Below are positions 1 through 7,353 of a stretch of 34,150 nucleotides of DNA, one piece after another; position 1 is the stretch's first letter; every line of letters starts with the position of its first letter. Origin of the DNA: Streptomyces rhizosphaerihabitans (GTDB taxonomy: Bacteria; Actinomycetota; Actinomycetes; Streptomycetales; Streptomycetaceae); the NCBI RefSeq assembly GCF_025399795.1, contig NZ_JAODTZ010000074.1, forward strand, positions 1-34,150, in the 5' to 3' direction. Position numbers and translations under genes: made by a program. The notes beneath the pieces were generated by a model. It made no database searches. It saw nothing but the letters and a program-made list of their open reading frames with translations, and was not told the DNA's origin.

Positions 1-46
1 TGGTGGGCAGCGCTCGCAGCATGGTGGACGTGGTGGAAGTGTTCAT
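1..46 (-). CDS. 5' end of a divergent gene, cut by the window edge
   Basis: Only the first 15 codons are visible (MNTSTTSTMLRALPT), starting at an ATG preceded by a purine-rich AGGAAGAGGCAGG stretch at a plausible distance. The gene would diverge from the first universal stress protein and share its promoter region. The MLRALP start resembles the N-terminus of actinomycete cyclic-nucleotide-binding (Crp/Fnr-like) domain proteins often found in stress clusters. That is inference from a very short segment, and the product should be treated as unknown. Confidence 0.35.
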   Translation of the reverse strand, partial: MNTSTTSTMLRALPT

Positions 47-154
47 GATCCTGCCTCTTCCTGGCGCGCGATCCTTCCACCCCCAAATCTCTGCCCGGTC
101 CCGCCCGCCGCCATGGGCCATCCGGCCCCGGCTGCGGGCCGCATGGCATCGGCT

Positions 155-191
155 GGGGCCGATCGGGTCGGCGGATGGGACTGCCCGGCCC
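155..191 (+). promoter_or_regulatory. Candidate tandem DevR/OsdR-like boxes upstream of first USP gene
   Basis: Two degenerate palindromes, GGGGCCGATCGGGTC (155-169) and GGGACTGCCCGGCCC (177-191), start 22 bp apart and end about 120 bp before the start at 311. The GGGAC(T/C) half-site matches the known DosR/DevR consensus half-site (GGGACT...AGTCCC). The central spacing is one base longer than canonical. This is the weakest of the four pairs in the window. Confidence 0.3.
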
Positions 192-310
192 CTGCGCGCG
201 GGCTCCGTCCCGGTAGCAGGCTTGACGGGAGAGGAGATTCCACGGGCAGCGGCGACCGCCGCCCGGCCGGTGGAATCTCCGCCGAGCGCACGACGCTGGA
301 GGTGCGGATC

Positions 311-1219
311 ATGCTTCGACCGGTCGCAGCGGGGATCGACGGATCCCCGGAGAGTCTGGCCGCCGCCCACTGGGCGGCCCGTGAAGCCCTGCGCCGGGGC
401 ACGGCGCTCACTCTGGTGCACGCCTGGCAGTGGCACCCGCGGCCGGCACTGTCCGTGCCGGCAGACATGACCCAGCGGGCATGGGCCGAGGACCTGCTGA
501 CAGGAGTCTCGGACGGCCTGCGTGCGGCGCACCCCGGACTGCGAGTGCTAGACCGGTCCGTCGAGGACGCGCCGGTGACCGCCCTGCTCGCCGCGGCCGA
601 CGAAGCCGCCCTGCTGGTACTCGGCTCCCGCGGGCTCAGCGGACTCACGGGATACCTGCTGGGCTCGATCTCCCAGCGGGTCGTCGCCAGGTCTCCGGTC
701 CCGGTGGTCCTGGTGCGGGCCGGCGTCGGCACCTGCGACGAGCACTTTCCCGCGCCGGACGGCATCTCCCCGGACGAGATCCCGCAGGTGCCGTACCGCG
801 ACGTGCTGCTCGGCCTCGACACCGACCGGCCGTGCGAGGAACTGATCGCGTTCGCCTTCGACGCCGCCCGGCTCCGTGGCGCCGCGCTGCGCGTCCTCCA
901 CGCCTTCAGTGTCCCGCCCTCCTTCGCCGCCGCCGACGGGCTCGTCCCGGTGAGCGGCCCGGAGCTGCTGGCCGAGCACGAGAACGCCGTCGTCGCCACC
1001 CTGCGCCCCTGGTGCGAGAAGTTCCCCGAGGTTCCCGTCGCCGAGACCGTGGTGAACGGCCGCGCGGCCGGTGAGCTCATCCGCGCCTCCGCGGGCGCCG
1101 CGCTGATCGTGGTGGGACGCAGGGAGCGGGAGACCCGCTTCGGCACCTACCTCGGTCCGGTCGCCCACGCGGTGCTGCACCACGCCAAGTGCTCCGTCGC
1201 TGTCGTCCCGCACGCCTGA
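311..1219 (+). CDS. Universal stress protein, two tandem UspA domains
   Basis: The 302-residue cytoplasmic protein has two UspA folds. The first carries the ATP-binding signature: D10 after the first strand, then G105-x2-G108-x9-G118-S119 in LGSRGLSGLTGYLLGS. The second (about residues 155-302) ends in VVGRRERETRFGTYLGP, where the glycine motif is degenerate, so only the first domain is likely to bind nucleotide. The start at 311 is chosen because GGAGG lies 8 bases upstream; an upstream in-frame extension to 113 has no such support. Family members help survival under hypoxia, stationary phase and redox stress. Three USP genes, DoxX and an Rv1733c-like gene follow, matching dormancy-type regulons. 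Product confidence is high; the ligand is unproven. Confidence 0.93.
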   Translation: MLRPVAAGIDGSPESLAAAHWAAREALRRGTALTLVHAWQWHPRPALSVPADMTQRAWAEDLLTGVSDGLRAAHPGLRVLDRSVEDAPVTALLAAADEAALLVLGSRGLSGLTGYLLGSISQRVVARSPVPVVLVRAGVGTCDEHFPAPDGISPDEIPQVPYRDVLLGLDTDRPCEELIAFAFDAARLRGAALRVLHAFSVPPSFAAADGLVPVSGPELLAEHENAVVATLRPWCEKFPEVPVAETVVNGRAAGELIRASAGAALIVVGRRERETRFGTYLGPVAHAVLHHAKCSVAVVPHA

Positions 1220-1241
1220 ACACCCCGCACGCCTGAACACC
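1208..1241 (+). repeat. Perfect 17-bp tandem duplication over the USP1 stop codon
   Basis: CCGCACGCCTGAACACC occurs twice head to tail (1208-1224 and 1225-1241). The first copy contains the last codons and the TGA of the USP gene, so the duplication copied the gene end into the spacer. No function is evident. Confidence 0.85.
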
Positions 1242-1357
1242 GAGATGCAGGTAAGGGCGATCGCAGAGGCCTCGCTCGCCGACGGCAGGAACGGCGCGTC
1301 GGCCGCGGCGTAATGCCGACCGGTGCGGTGCGCCAACGGGCAAGGGGAGGAACAGAC

Positions 1358-2143
1358 ATGATGCCCCGTCAAGTGACGGTCGGTGTCGACGGCTCGCTCG
1401 TCGCCGTACGAGCGCTGGACCGGGCCGCCGACGAAGCGGCGCTGCGTGGCGCCGCCCTGAACATCGTGTACGCCGTACCCGACATGGAGGTCGCCGGACC
1501 CGTGCTCGCCACCGCCGTGTTACGGGCTCGCAGGCGTAGACCCGGTCTGACCGTCACGGCCCTGGCCGTCCCGGGAAGTCCGGTCCGGGCCTTGGCGCAC
1601 CACAGCCGGAACGCCGAGCTCACCGTCGTCGGCACGCGCGGCCTCGGAGCACTCGGCGCACTGATCGCCGGCTCGGTGAGCCGTCGACTGGCCGCACGCA
1701 CGCGTGGCCCGCTGCTCGTCGTCCGGGGTGCTCAAGGAGCCCCGGACGGTGAGGTGTTGTTCTGGCCGGGGGGCGGGACGGATGCGGACGGCGCCGCGTT
1801 CGCCTTCGCGGAGGCGGAGCGGCGAGGGGCTCGCCTGTGCGTGCTGCGCGCCGAGGACTCCTGGTACGCGAAGGCCCGCCGTCGGGCCGCGGTGCCGGGT
1901 GACGGCGCCTGTCGATCGCCGCGAGGCGAGCGGCCGCTGTCCGGCGTCCACGACGCATCGCCCACGGGGCGGGGTTCGTCACCGCGCGGCCGACCCGTGC
2001 GCGAGCTCCTGGAGGCGACCCGCGGGGCCGTCGTCGTGGTCGTCGGCGCCCAGTACCGCGGGTGCAGGCCGGGCTCGGTCGCCCGTGCCCTGCTCCGTCA
2101 CGCGCACTGCCCGGTCGTGCTCGTCCCCGGCGACGCGGCGTAG
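1358..2143 (+). CDS. Universal stress protein, second domain degenerate
   Basis: The 261-residue protein starts at the ATG at 1358, 7 bases after GGGGAGG; a second ATG follows directly. The N-terminal UspA domain (residues 1-125) has the nucleotide signature GTRGLGALGALIAGS. The C-terminal half is much less conserved: an insert rich in Arg, Ser and Gly (about residues 175-225) interrupts it, and its closing segment VVGAQYRGCRPGSVARALL lacks the glycine spacing. It lies 138 bp after the first USP gene on the same strand with no obvious terminator between, so co-transcription is possible. The role is inferred from family and neighbours: a stress-survival protein, probably ATP-binding through its first domain only. 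Confidence 0.88.
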   Translation: MMPRQVTVGVDGSLVAVRALDRAADEAALRGAALNIVYAVPDMEVAGPVLATAVLRARRRRPGLTVTALAVPGSPVRALAHHSRNAELTVVGTRGLGALGALIAGSVSRRLAARTRGPLLVVRGAQGAPDGEVLFWPGGGTDADGAAFAFAEAERRGARLCVLRAEDSWYAKARRRAAVPGDGACRSPRGERPLSGVHDASPTGRGSSPRGRPVRELLEATRGAVVVVVGAQYRGCRPGSVARALLRHAHCPVVLVPGDAA

Positions 2144-2323
2144 CGGCGGAGCGGGCTCGGACTGCGGCGGTGGTGCCGGACGGAGCGGACGACGTACTGC
2201 GGGAGCGTCGCGTACATGGCCCATGTGCACCGGAGCGCGGCGCACGTCACGGTAGAGCGAAGCGAATGCCCTTGCGGAGGAGCCTGGTTGGTGATCGCGC
2301 ACGACTCCGCTCCGCCCCCGGAC

Positions 2324-2362
2324 AGGGACCTTCGGCCCTCCTGTCAGGGACCCGTGACCCCT
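2324..2362 (+). promoter_or_regulatory. Tandem DevR/OsdR-like boxes upstream of DoxX gene
   Basis: AGGGACCTTCGGCCCT (2324-2339) is a near-palindrome whose 14-bp core fits GGGAC-N-WW-N-G-N-CCC of the mycobacterial DosR consensus. A second copy, GGGACCCGTGACCC (2347-2360), begins exactly 22 bp later, about two helical turns. The pair ends about 88 bp before the DoxX-like start, a normal activator distance. These are the best-formed boxes in the window. The assignment rests on motif resemblance; no regulator gene is in view. Confidence 0.55.
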
Positions 2363-2448
2363 CCGAACTCCCTTGCCACCGGGAGACATTGAAGGCGCAA
2401 CGGAAGCCGGCAGGACCACGTCGAACACCCCTGGGAGGGATCAGCATC

Positions 2449-3072
2449 ATGGCAGTCCACGAGCAACCCCACCGGCACACCGGGTTCCGCTTCCCGTCGC
2501 TGCGCAGGACCCGTTCGGCACAGGCACCGGGTGAGGCCGTGACCACGTCGGCGACGGTGGTCGGCTCGTACGCCCTCGCGGGTCTGCGTCTGCTGACGGG
2601 CTTCGTCTTCCTGTGGGCGTTCCTCGACAAGGCCTTCGGGTTCGGTTACGCCACGCCGTCCGGCAAGGGCTGGATCGACGGCGGTTCGCCCACCAAGGGG
2701 TTCCTGGGCGGGGTCGCGGCCGGGCCGATGGAGTCGACGTTCCACTCCTGGGCCGGCGCCGGCTGGGTGGACTGGCTGTTCATGGCCGGCCTGCTCGGCG
2801 TCGGAATCGCCCTGGTCGCGGGCGTCGCGCTGCGGCTCGCCGCGGTCGCGGGCACGGTGATGATGGTGTTCATGTGGCTCGCCGAATGGCCGCCCGCCCG
2901 GCATCTGTCCGACGGTTCGCCGAGCATGTCGCCCAACCCTTTCACCGACTACCACGTGATCTACGCGGTCGTCCTGATCGTCCTCGCCGCCGCGGGCGCG
3001 GGCGCCACCTGGGGCCTCGGAAAGCTCTGGGCGCGACTGCCCGTCGTGAACCGCACCCCCTGGCTGCGGTGA
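2449..3072 (+). CDS. DoxX/DoxD-like integral membrane protein
   Basis: A 207-residue membrane protein with about four hydrophobic helices (residues 40-60, 107-126, 128-147, 168-188). The first, GLRLLTGFVFLWAFLDKAFG, is typical of the DoxX family. The loop between helices 1 and 2 holds a conserved-looking IDGGSPTKGFLGG segment. The start at 2449 is set by GGGAGGG ending 9 bases upstream; the longer open frame reading back into the USP spacer is not credible. DoxX-type proteins are linked to quinone/thiosulfate chemistry or to membrane redox-stress complexes, but the activity here is unproven. Paired dormancy-like boxes lie upstream and a strong hairpin follows, so it looks like a single-gene transcript. 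Confidence 0.85.
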   Translation: MAVHEQPHRHTGFRFPSLRRTRSAQAPGEAVTTSATVVGSYALAGLRLLTGFVFLWAFLDKAFGFGYATPSGKGWIDGGSPTKGFLGGVAAGPMESTFHSWAGAGWVDWLFMAGLLGVGIALVAGVALRLAAVAGTVMMVFMWLAEWPPARHLSDGSPSMSPNPFTDYHVIYAVVLIVLAAAGAGATWGLGKLWARLPVVNRTPWLR

Positions 3073-3088
3073 CCGCCCGGCAGGAACG

Positions 3089-3120
3089 GGAGCGCCCTCG
3101 CGAGCGTGCGGGGGCGCTCC
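3089..3120 (+). terminator. Terminator hairpin after DoxX gene
   Basis: A perfect 9-bp stem, GGAGCGCCC (3089-3097) with GGGCGCTCC (3112-3120), starts 16 bases past the stop codon. It lacks a T-run, as is usual in Streptomyces. Confidence 0.75.
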
Positions 3121-3357
3121 GCCGTGTTCGGCGACGCGGGACCGGGGTGCTTTACCGGCGGGGCAGGCCGCCTGCCGGTCGGCGAAGGTTTCCGGTGATG
3201 ATGGTCGGCGGGGGATGACAGTCGGCTGGGGAGTGCCCGACCGACCGCCCACGGCCCTCGCGCACGGCCGTCCGTCAGCTTGGGGCGGCCATGTACCCAG
3301 CCGCACGGTCGGCCGGCGGACACCGTCCCGGAGAGTGCGTGAAGTCCCGTGCCGTAT

Positions 3358-3391
3358 GGGCCGGTCGGCCCCCGTCGAGGACCAGCGGCCC
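3358..3391 (+). promoter_or_regulatory. Candidate tandem DevR/OsdR-like boxes upstream of third USP gene
   Basis: GGGCCGGTCGGCCC (3358-3371) and AGGACCAGCGGCCC (3378-3391) each share about 11 of 14 positions with the strongest box of the window and start 20 bp apart. They end about 60 bp before the ATG at 3451. The motif call is by eye and its significance in 70% GC DNA needs a background model. Confidence 0.4.
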
Positions 3392-3450
3392 CTCCTCCGG
3401 CGCCCGTGCGAACGCCAGACTGATCACGCATCCCTCAAGGAGGTCCCCAG

Positions 3451-4335
3451 ATGTCCCGCACCATCGTCGTCGGTCTGGACGGCTCGCCCGAGAGCCTCGC
3501 CGCAGCCGAGTGGGCAGCCCGCGAAGCCCGGCGCACGGACGCTCAACTGCTTCTCGTGCACGCCTGGTTGTGGCATCCCTACGTGTACGGCCCACTGGGC
3601 GGCGTCTCGGTGCCACCGTCCTCGGAGGACCCGGAGCGTGAATGGGCCGAAAGCCTGCCGCGCGAGACCGCGGCCAAGCTCGCCGCGGACCACCCCGGTC
3701 TGTCCGTCACCGCCGAACGCGTCGCGGAGCAGCCCGTCACCGCCCTGCTGGCCGCCGCGGAGAACGCGGAGCTGCTGGTGCTGGGGTCCCGGGGCCTGAG
3801 CGGAGTCGCCGGTTTCCTGACAGGTTCCGTCGCGCAGGCCGTGGTGTCCCGGAGCCGGATGCCGGTCGTCCTCGTACGAGCCGACGCGCGGCCCGTGGAA
3901 GCGTCCGGGCGCGAGGATGTCGTCCTCGGTCTCGACCTGGAGCACCCGGACGCCTCCGTGATCGCTTTCGCCTTCCGTGCGGCGGCCCGCAGGGCGACGG
4001 ACCTGCGCGTCGTCCACGGCTGGAGTCTGCCGCCCTCCTACGGCTACAGCGGAGCCACCGCCGCGCGGGTCGACGCGGAGCTGCTCGCCGAGGCGCAGCA
4101 GCGGTTGACCGAGGTCCTGAGCCCCTGGCGGGAGAAGTTCCCCGGCGTCGAGGTGCGCGAGCAGGCCGTGATCGGCGGCGCGGGTCCCCACCTCGTGGAG
4201 GCCTCGCGGAACGCCGCGCTGGTCGTGGTCGGTCGCCGCAACCGGCAGTCCCCGGTCGGCGCCCACATCGGACCGGTGACACAAGCGGTACTGCACCACT
4301 CCACCGCACCGGTCGCGGTCATCCCGCACGACTGA
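3451..4335 (+). CDS. Universal stress protein, two tandem UspA domains
   Basis: The 294-residue protein is closely similar in layout to the first USP of the window (MSRTIVVGLDGSPESLAAAEWAA against VAAGIDGSPESLAAAHWAA), suggesting paralogues. Domain 1 has D10 and G112-x2-G115-x9-G125-S in LGSRGLSGVAGFLTGS; domain 2 (about 150-294) ends VVGRRNRQSPVGAHIGP and has lost the canonical glycine spacing. The start follows AAGGAGGT with a 7-base spacer. It is cytoplasmic, probably ATP-binding through domain 1, and probably stress-induced, as the candidate boxes upstream and the neighbours suggest. A strong hairpin lies just after the stop. Confidence 0.93.
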   Translation: MSRTIVVGLDGSPESLAAAEWAAREARRTDAQLLLVHAWLWHPYVYGPLGGVSVPPSSEDPEREWAESLPRETAAKLAADHPGLSVTAERVAEQPVTALLAAAENAELLVLGSRGLSGVAGFLTGSVAQAVVSRSRMPVVLVRADARPVEASGREDVVLGLDLEHPDASVIAFAFRAAARRATDLRVVHGWSLPPSYGYSGATAARVDAELLAEAQQRLTEVLSPWREKFPGVEVREQAVIGGAGPHLVEASRNAALVVVGRRNRQSPVGAHIGPVTQAVLHHSTAPVAVIPHD

Positions 4336-4358
4336 CCGCTCGGGTCACCGATCCGCGA

Positions 4359-4395
4359 CGACGGGCCTCCAGGGGATCACCCCGGGGGCCCGTCG
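4359..4395 (+). terminator. Terminator hairpin after third USP gene
   Basis: CGACGGGCC (4359-4367) pairs perfectly with GGCCCGTCG (4387-4395), with a nested GGGG/CCCC stem inside. It sits 24 bp after the USP stop and could also serve the convergent Rv1733c-like gene. Confidence 0.75.
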
Positions 4396-4425
4396 CGGCC
4401 GGGACGCCGGGTCGTTTCCCACGGG

Positions 4426-4526
4426 TGCAGTGCAGTGCAGTGCAGTGCGGGTGCGGGTGCGGGCCGGTCGCCCGCCTGCTGGGTACCGGCCCCACCGGCC
4501 CCACCGGCCCACCGGCCCACCGGCCC
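4426..4526. repeat. Short tandem repeats between two convergent genes
   Basis: Four copies of TGCAG (4426-4445) run into three copies of TGCGGG (4446-4463). About 20 bases later come four near copies of a CCACCGGCC-type unit (about 4486-4526). They lie in the 240-bp spacer between convergent genes. These are slippage-prone simple repeats with no coding evidence. Confidence 0.8.
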
Positions 4527-4574
4527 GATGGTGATCACTGGTCCTCGATGGTCCGACGGTTCAACAGACCGGCG

Positions 4575-5159
4575 TCAGGGCGTCTTGTGCCCCCACTGCG
4601 GTCCGAGGCGCTCCCACTCGCGTCCCCATCGGTCGTAGCGCCGCTGGTCGAGCCGCCACCGCGCCAGGCTGCCGGCGCCGAAGACCAGGCCGCCGAGGGC
4701 CACAGCGGCGCCGATGCCCAGCAGGCTCGACTCGGTGGCCGCCGCGCTCGCGGTCGGCGGCGCCGTGGTGGGCCGGCCCCGCGCGTCCAGCCAGATCACC
4801 ACATGCGATCCGGCCTTGTGCCCGGATTCCACCAGGGCGCTGCCGACACGGGGGGACCCGTCCGGGGCGGTCCACCGGACCGTCGCCCGGACATGGTCGT
4901 AGACGCCGCCGTCTCCGGCGGGTACCGCCGAACCCGTACTGACGACCAGCACGGCCGGGACGGAGTGCCGGTCGTGGCGCAGCCGCGTGAAGGACGCGTC
5001 GGCGGCATGGGCCGTCACCAGACCGGCGAGGATGCCGCCCAGCACCATCACCGTCCAGACGATCAGCACGATCCACGCCTCGAAGACGTCGTCACGGCGA
5101 CGCAGCGGATTCCTCCGCCAGCGCCAGCACCACTGCCTCGCACCCTGTGCTCCGCGCAT
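4575..5159 (-). CDS. Rv1733c-like two-helix membrane protein
   Basis: A 194-residue protein with transmembrane helices at about 28-50 (AWIVLIVWTVMVLGGILAGL) and 145-167 (LLGIGAAVALGGLVFGAGSL). Between them an extracytoplasmic domain of about 90 residues carries the family's GSHVVIWLDARGRPTTAPP block. A basic N-terminus (RRNPLRRRDD) precedes helix 1. ATG 5159 is chosen because GAGGAGG lies 9 bases upstream; the longer frame to 5429 lacks this. In Mycobacterium tuberculosis the name-giving member Rv1733c belongs to the DosR dormancy regulon; its molecular function is unknown. Two GGGAC-type boxes upstream agree with the same regulation here. Confidence 0.85.
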   Translation of the reverse strand: MRGAQGARQWCWRWRRNPLRRRDDVFEAWIVLIVWTVMVLGGILAGLVTAHAADASFTRLRHDRHSVPAVLVVSTGSAVPAGDGGVYDHVRATVRWTAPDGSPRVGSALVESGHKAGSHVVIWLDARGRPTTAPPTASAAATESSLLGIGAAVALGGLVFGAGSLARWRLDQRRYDRWGREWERLGPQWGHKTP

Positions 5160-5225
5160 GGCACCGCACCTCCTCGTTACACCCCAACAGTGCAAGCGGA
5201 TCGCGGCGCGCGCGAGCGGTGGCAG

Positions 5226-5261
5226 GGGCCGCCCGGTCCCGGAATGGGGACCGACCGGCCC
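5226..5261 (-). promoter_or_regulatory. Candidate tandem DevR/OsdR-like boxes upstream of Rv1733c-like gene
   Basis: Read on the minus strand, GGGACCGGGCGGCCC (5240-5226) and GGGCCGGTCGGTCCC (5261-5247) are GGGMCC-N3/4-GGMCCC palindromes 21 bp apart. They lie 67-102 bp upstream of ATG 5159. Spacing between half-sites is one base longer than in the mycobacterial consensus. Confidence 0.4.
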
Positions 5262-5551
5262 ATGCGCGAAGCATCTGCCCCGGTCAGGGCGGATATGCCA
5301 GGTCATGTCGCGAGCTGAAGGGGCCGTCATGAAGGCACGGTCCGCCTTGATCGTCGGGACACTCCGACGGTCGGGACGCCCTGACGGAAGGAAGTGATGG
5401 GTCATGTCCGAGCAGACACGAAGCGTCATGTCCGAAGCGGCGCGAGGGGCCGTGAACGGCGGGACACCTCAGGACGAGGGCCCGCCCTGCGGGATGTCGG
5501 GCGGGGAACCAGGAGCCGGGGAGGCGCCACGCGCGGCCGGCTGGGCGGTGA

Positions 5552-5671
5552 CCCCGTGCGTACCTGCGTCGCGGAGCCGTCCGGGAACACCTCGGCGCCT
5601 GGCTCGACGGGCACCCGGACCAGGCCGCGGCCGTCCTCGGCCGGATACTCCAGGACACCCGCGAGGACTGA
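5552..5671 (+). pseudogene. Possible 3' remnant of a decayed gene
   Basis: After an in-frame TGA at 5549, this frame reads ...YLRRGAVREHLGAWLD then GHPDQAAAVLGRILQDTRED and a stop. It has GC-rich third positions and a sensible C-terminal composition, but no start codon or ribosome site. A different frame upstream (from ATG 5404, MSEQTRSVMSEAARGAV) follows a GGAAGGAAG sequence, so one frameshifted gene could span both. I cannot name a family. A competing open frame exists on the minus strand. Confidence 0.25.
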
Positions 5672-5841
5672 ACAGGGGCGGATCACCCCGCGGATCCCGG
5701 CAACGGTTTCCGGCGGGGCGATCGGGTCGCGGCGCAGCCGGCCCCCGAACCGGTTGCCCGCGAACATGTTCGACACCATGGTCGCGCCCGACGGTCTGTT
5801 CCACCTCGTGGCCCGTCGGGCCTGCCCTGCCTCGGTCTCGC

Positions 5842-5885
5842 GGAGCAGGCCGCACATCCGTCGCTACGGACACGCGGCCTGCTCC
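5842..5885 (-). terminator. Terminator hairpin after gnd
   Basis: GGAGCAGGCCGC (5842-5853) pairs perfectly with GCGGCCTGCTCC (5874-5885), with a nested CCGT/ACGG stem in the loop. It lies 26 bp past the gnd stop on the minus strand. Confidence 0.8.
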
Positions 5886-5910
5886 GCTCCGGCTCATGGC
5901 CGGGTGGAGG

Positions 5911-7353
5911 TCACAGGACCTCGGTCTCACTGCGGGCGGTCTCGCCCCACAGCGTGTGGAAGCTGCCCTCGCGGTCGGTGCGCCGGTAGGTGTGGGCGCC
6001 GAAGAAGTCGCGCTGGCCCTGGGTGAGGGCGGCGGGCAGCCGGTCGGCGCGCAGGGTGTCGTAGTAGGACAGGGCGGCCGAGAACGCGGGCACCGGGACG
6101 CCTCTGCGGGTGGCCGTGGAGATGACCTCGCGCCACGGGACCTGGGCGTCCTTGATCTCGGTGGCGAACCCCGCGTCGGAGAGCAGGCTGACCAGGCCCG
6201 GATCGACGGCGTACGCGGCGCGGATACGGTCGAGGAACGCCGCGCGGATGATGCAGCCGCCGCGCCAGATCTTCGCCACCTCGCCGAGGTCGATGTCCCA
6301 TCGGTACTCCGCGGCGGCGTCCAGGATCATCTTCCAGCCCTGGTCGTAGGCGATCAACTTCGATGCGTACAGGGCGTGTTCGACCTGGCTGGTGAACCGC
6401 TCGGCCTCGGTTCCCGACAGGTCCCAGTGGGTGCCTCCGGGCAGGCCGCGGTAGGCGTCGCGCAGTCCGCCCTGGCTGGAGGCGGCGCGGGCGAAGGTCG
6501 CCTGCGCGATGGCGGTGACCGGGGAGCCGAGGTCGAGGGCGGTCTGCACGGTCCAGCGGCCGGTGCCCTTCTGCCCCGCGGCGTCGACCACGACGTCCAC
6601 GAACGGCTCCCCGGTGGAGGCGTCCGTGTGCGCGAGGACCTCGGCCGTGATCTCGATCAGGTACGAGTCGAGGCGGCCCTTGTTCCAGCGCCGGAAGATC
6701 TCCGCGATCTGCGCCGGCGTGTAGCCGCCGACGCGGCGGAGCAGGTCGTAGGCCTCGCCGATCAGCTGCATGTCGGCGTACTCGATGCCGTTGTGCACCA
6801 TCTTGACGAAGTGTCCGGCGCCGTCGGTGCCGATGTGTGTGGCGCAGGGCTCGCCGTCCACCTTGGCGCTGATCGACTCGAACATCGGGCCGAGCGAGGC
6901 GTACGACTCCGGCGAGCCGCCGGGCATGATGCTCGGCCCGTGCAGGGCGCCCTCCTCGCCGCCGGACACGCCCGCGCCGACGAAGTGGATGCCTCGTTCG
7001 CGCAGCGACTGTTCACGACGCCGGGTGTCGGTGAAGTGGGCGTTGCCGCCGTCGATGATCATGTCGCCGGTTTCGAGCAGCGGGGCGAACTCCTCTATGA
7101 CGGCGTCGGTGGCCGCACCGGCCTGCACCATGATCATCAGGCGCCGGGGTCGCTCCAGCGCGGCCACGAACTCCTCGGCCGACTCGGCCGCCACGAAGGC
7201 GCCCTCGTGCCCGAACTCCTCGACCAGTGCCTTGGTGCGTGCGGGGGTGCGGTTGTGGACGGCGACGGTGTAGCCGTTCCGGGCGAAGTTGCGGGCCAGA
7301 TTGCGGCCCATCACCGCGAGCCCTGTGACGCCGATCTGCGCGGTCGCCTTCAT
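5911..7353 (-). CDS. gnd: 6-phosphogluconate dehydrogenase, decarboxylating (NADP-dependent)
   Basis: The full-length 480-residue enzyme converts 6-phosphogluconate to ribulose 5-phosphate, CO2 and NADPH in the oxidative pentose phosphate pathway. The N-terminal Rossmann fold has GVTGLAVMGRN (8-18) and the NADP-selecting NRT (34-36). Substrate-site blocks are IIDGGNAHFTDT (99-110), GAGVSGGEEGALHGPSIMPGG (126-146) and HFVKMVHNGIEYADM, with catalytic K184, N188 and E191; KGTGRWT marks the all-helical C-terminal domain. The ATG follows AAGGAG with a 6-base spacer, and a hairpin terminates the transcript. Its place beside a stress cluster would supply NADPH for redox defence, but that link is inferred. 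Confidence 0.97.
   Translation of the reverse strand: MKATAQIGVTGLAVMGRNLARNFARNGYTVAVHNRTPARTKALVEEFGHEGAFVAAESAEEFVAALERPRRLMIMVQAGAATDAVIEEFAPLLETGDMIIDGGNAHFTDTRRREQSLRERGIHFVGAGVSGGEEGALHGPSIMPGGSPESYASLGPMFESISAKVDGEPCATHIGTDGAGHFVKMVHNGIEYADMQLIGEAYDLLRRVGGYTPAQIAEIFRRWNKGRLDSYLIEITAEVLAHTDASTGEPFVDVVVDAAGQKGTGRWTVQTALDLGSPVTAIAQATFARAASSQGGLRDAYRGLPGGTHWDLSGTEAERFTSQVEHALYASKLIAYDQGWKMILDAAAEYRWDIDLGEVAKIWRGGCIIRAAFLDRIRAAYAVDPGLVSLLSDAGFATEIKDAQVPWREVISTATRRGVPVPAFSAALSYYDTLRADRLPAALTQGQRDFFGAHTYRRTDREGSFHTLWGETARSETEVL

Larger units (their letters stand above)
3073..3450. other. Intergenic region between DoxX and third USP gene
   Basis: A terminator hairpin (3089-3120) occupies the left end and a candidate regulatory pair (3358-3391) lies before the USP start. 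No credible gene is seen in between. Confidence 0.7.
5160..5910. other. 750-bp intergenic region, divergent/terminator sequences plus possible gene remnant
   Basis: The stretch holds the candidate boxes at 5226-5261 and the gnd terminator at 5842-5885. In between no frame has a convincing start, ribosome site and full-length product. A short plus-strand frame (see 5552-5671) looks coding but has no start. Confidence 0.6.

Noticed and set aside
43..1146. Long minus-strand frame over the first USP gene
   Set aside because: No ribosome site, Ser/Arg/Pro-biased composition, and the plus strand encodes a complete USP with motifs.
3642..5318. 558-codon plus-strand frame across USP3 and the spacer
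   Set aside because: Alternate frame of USP3 continuing through simple repeats and antisense to the Rv1733c-like gene.
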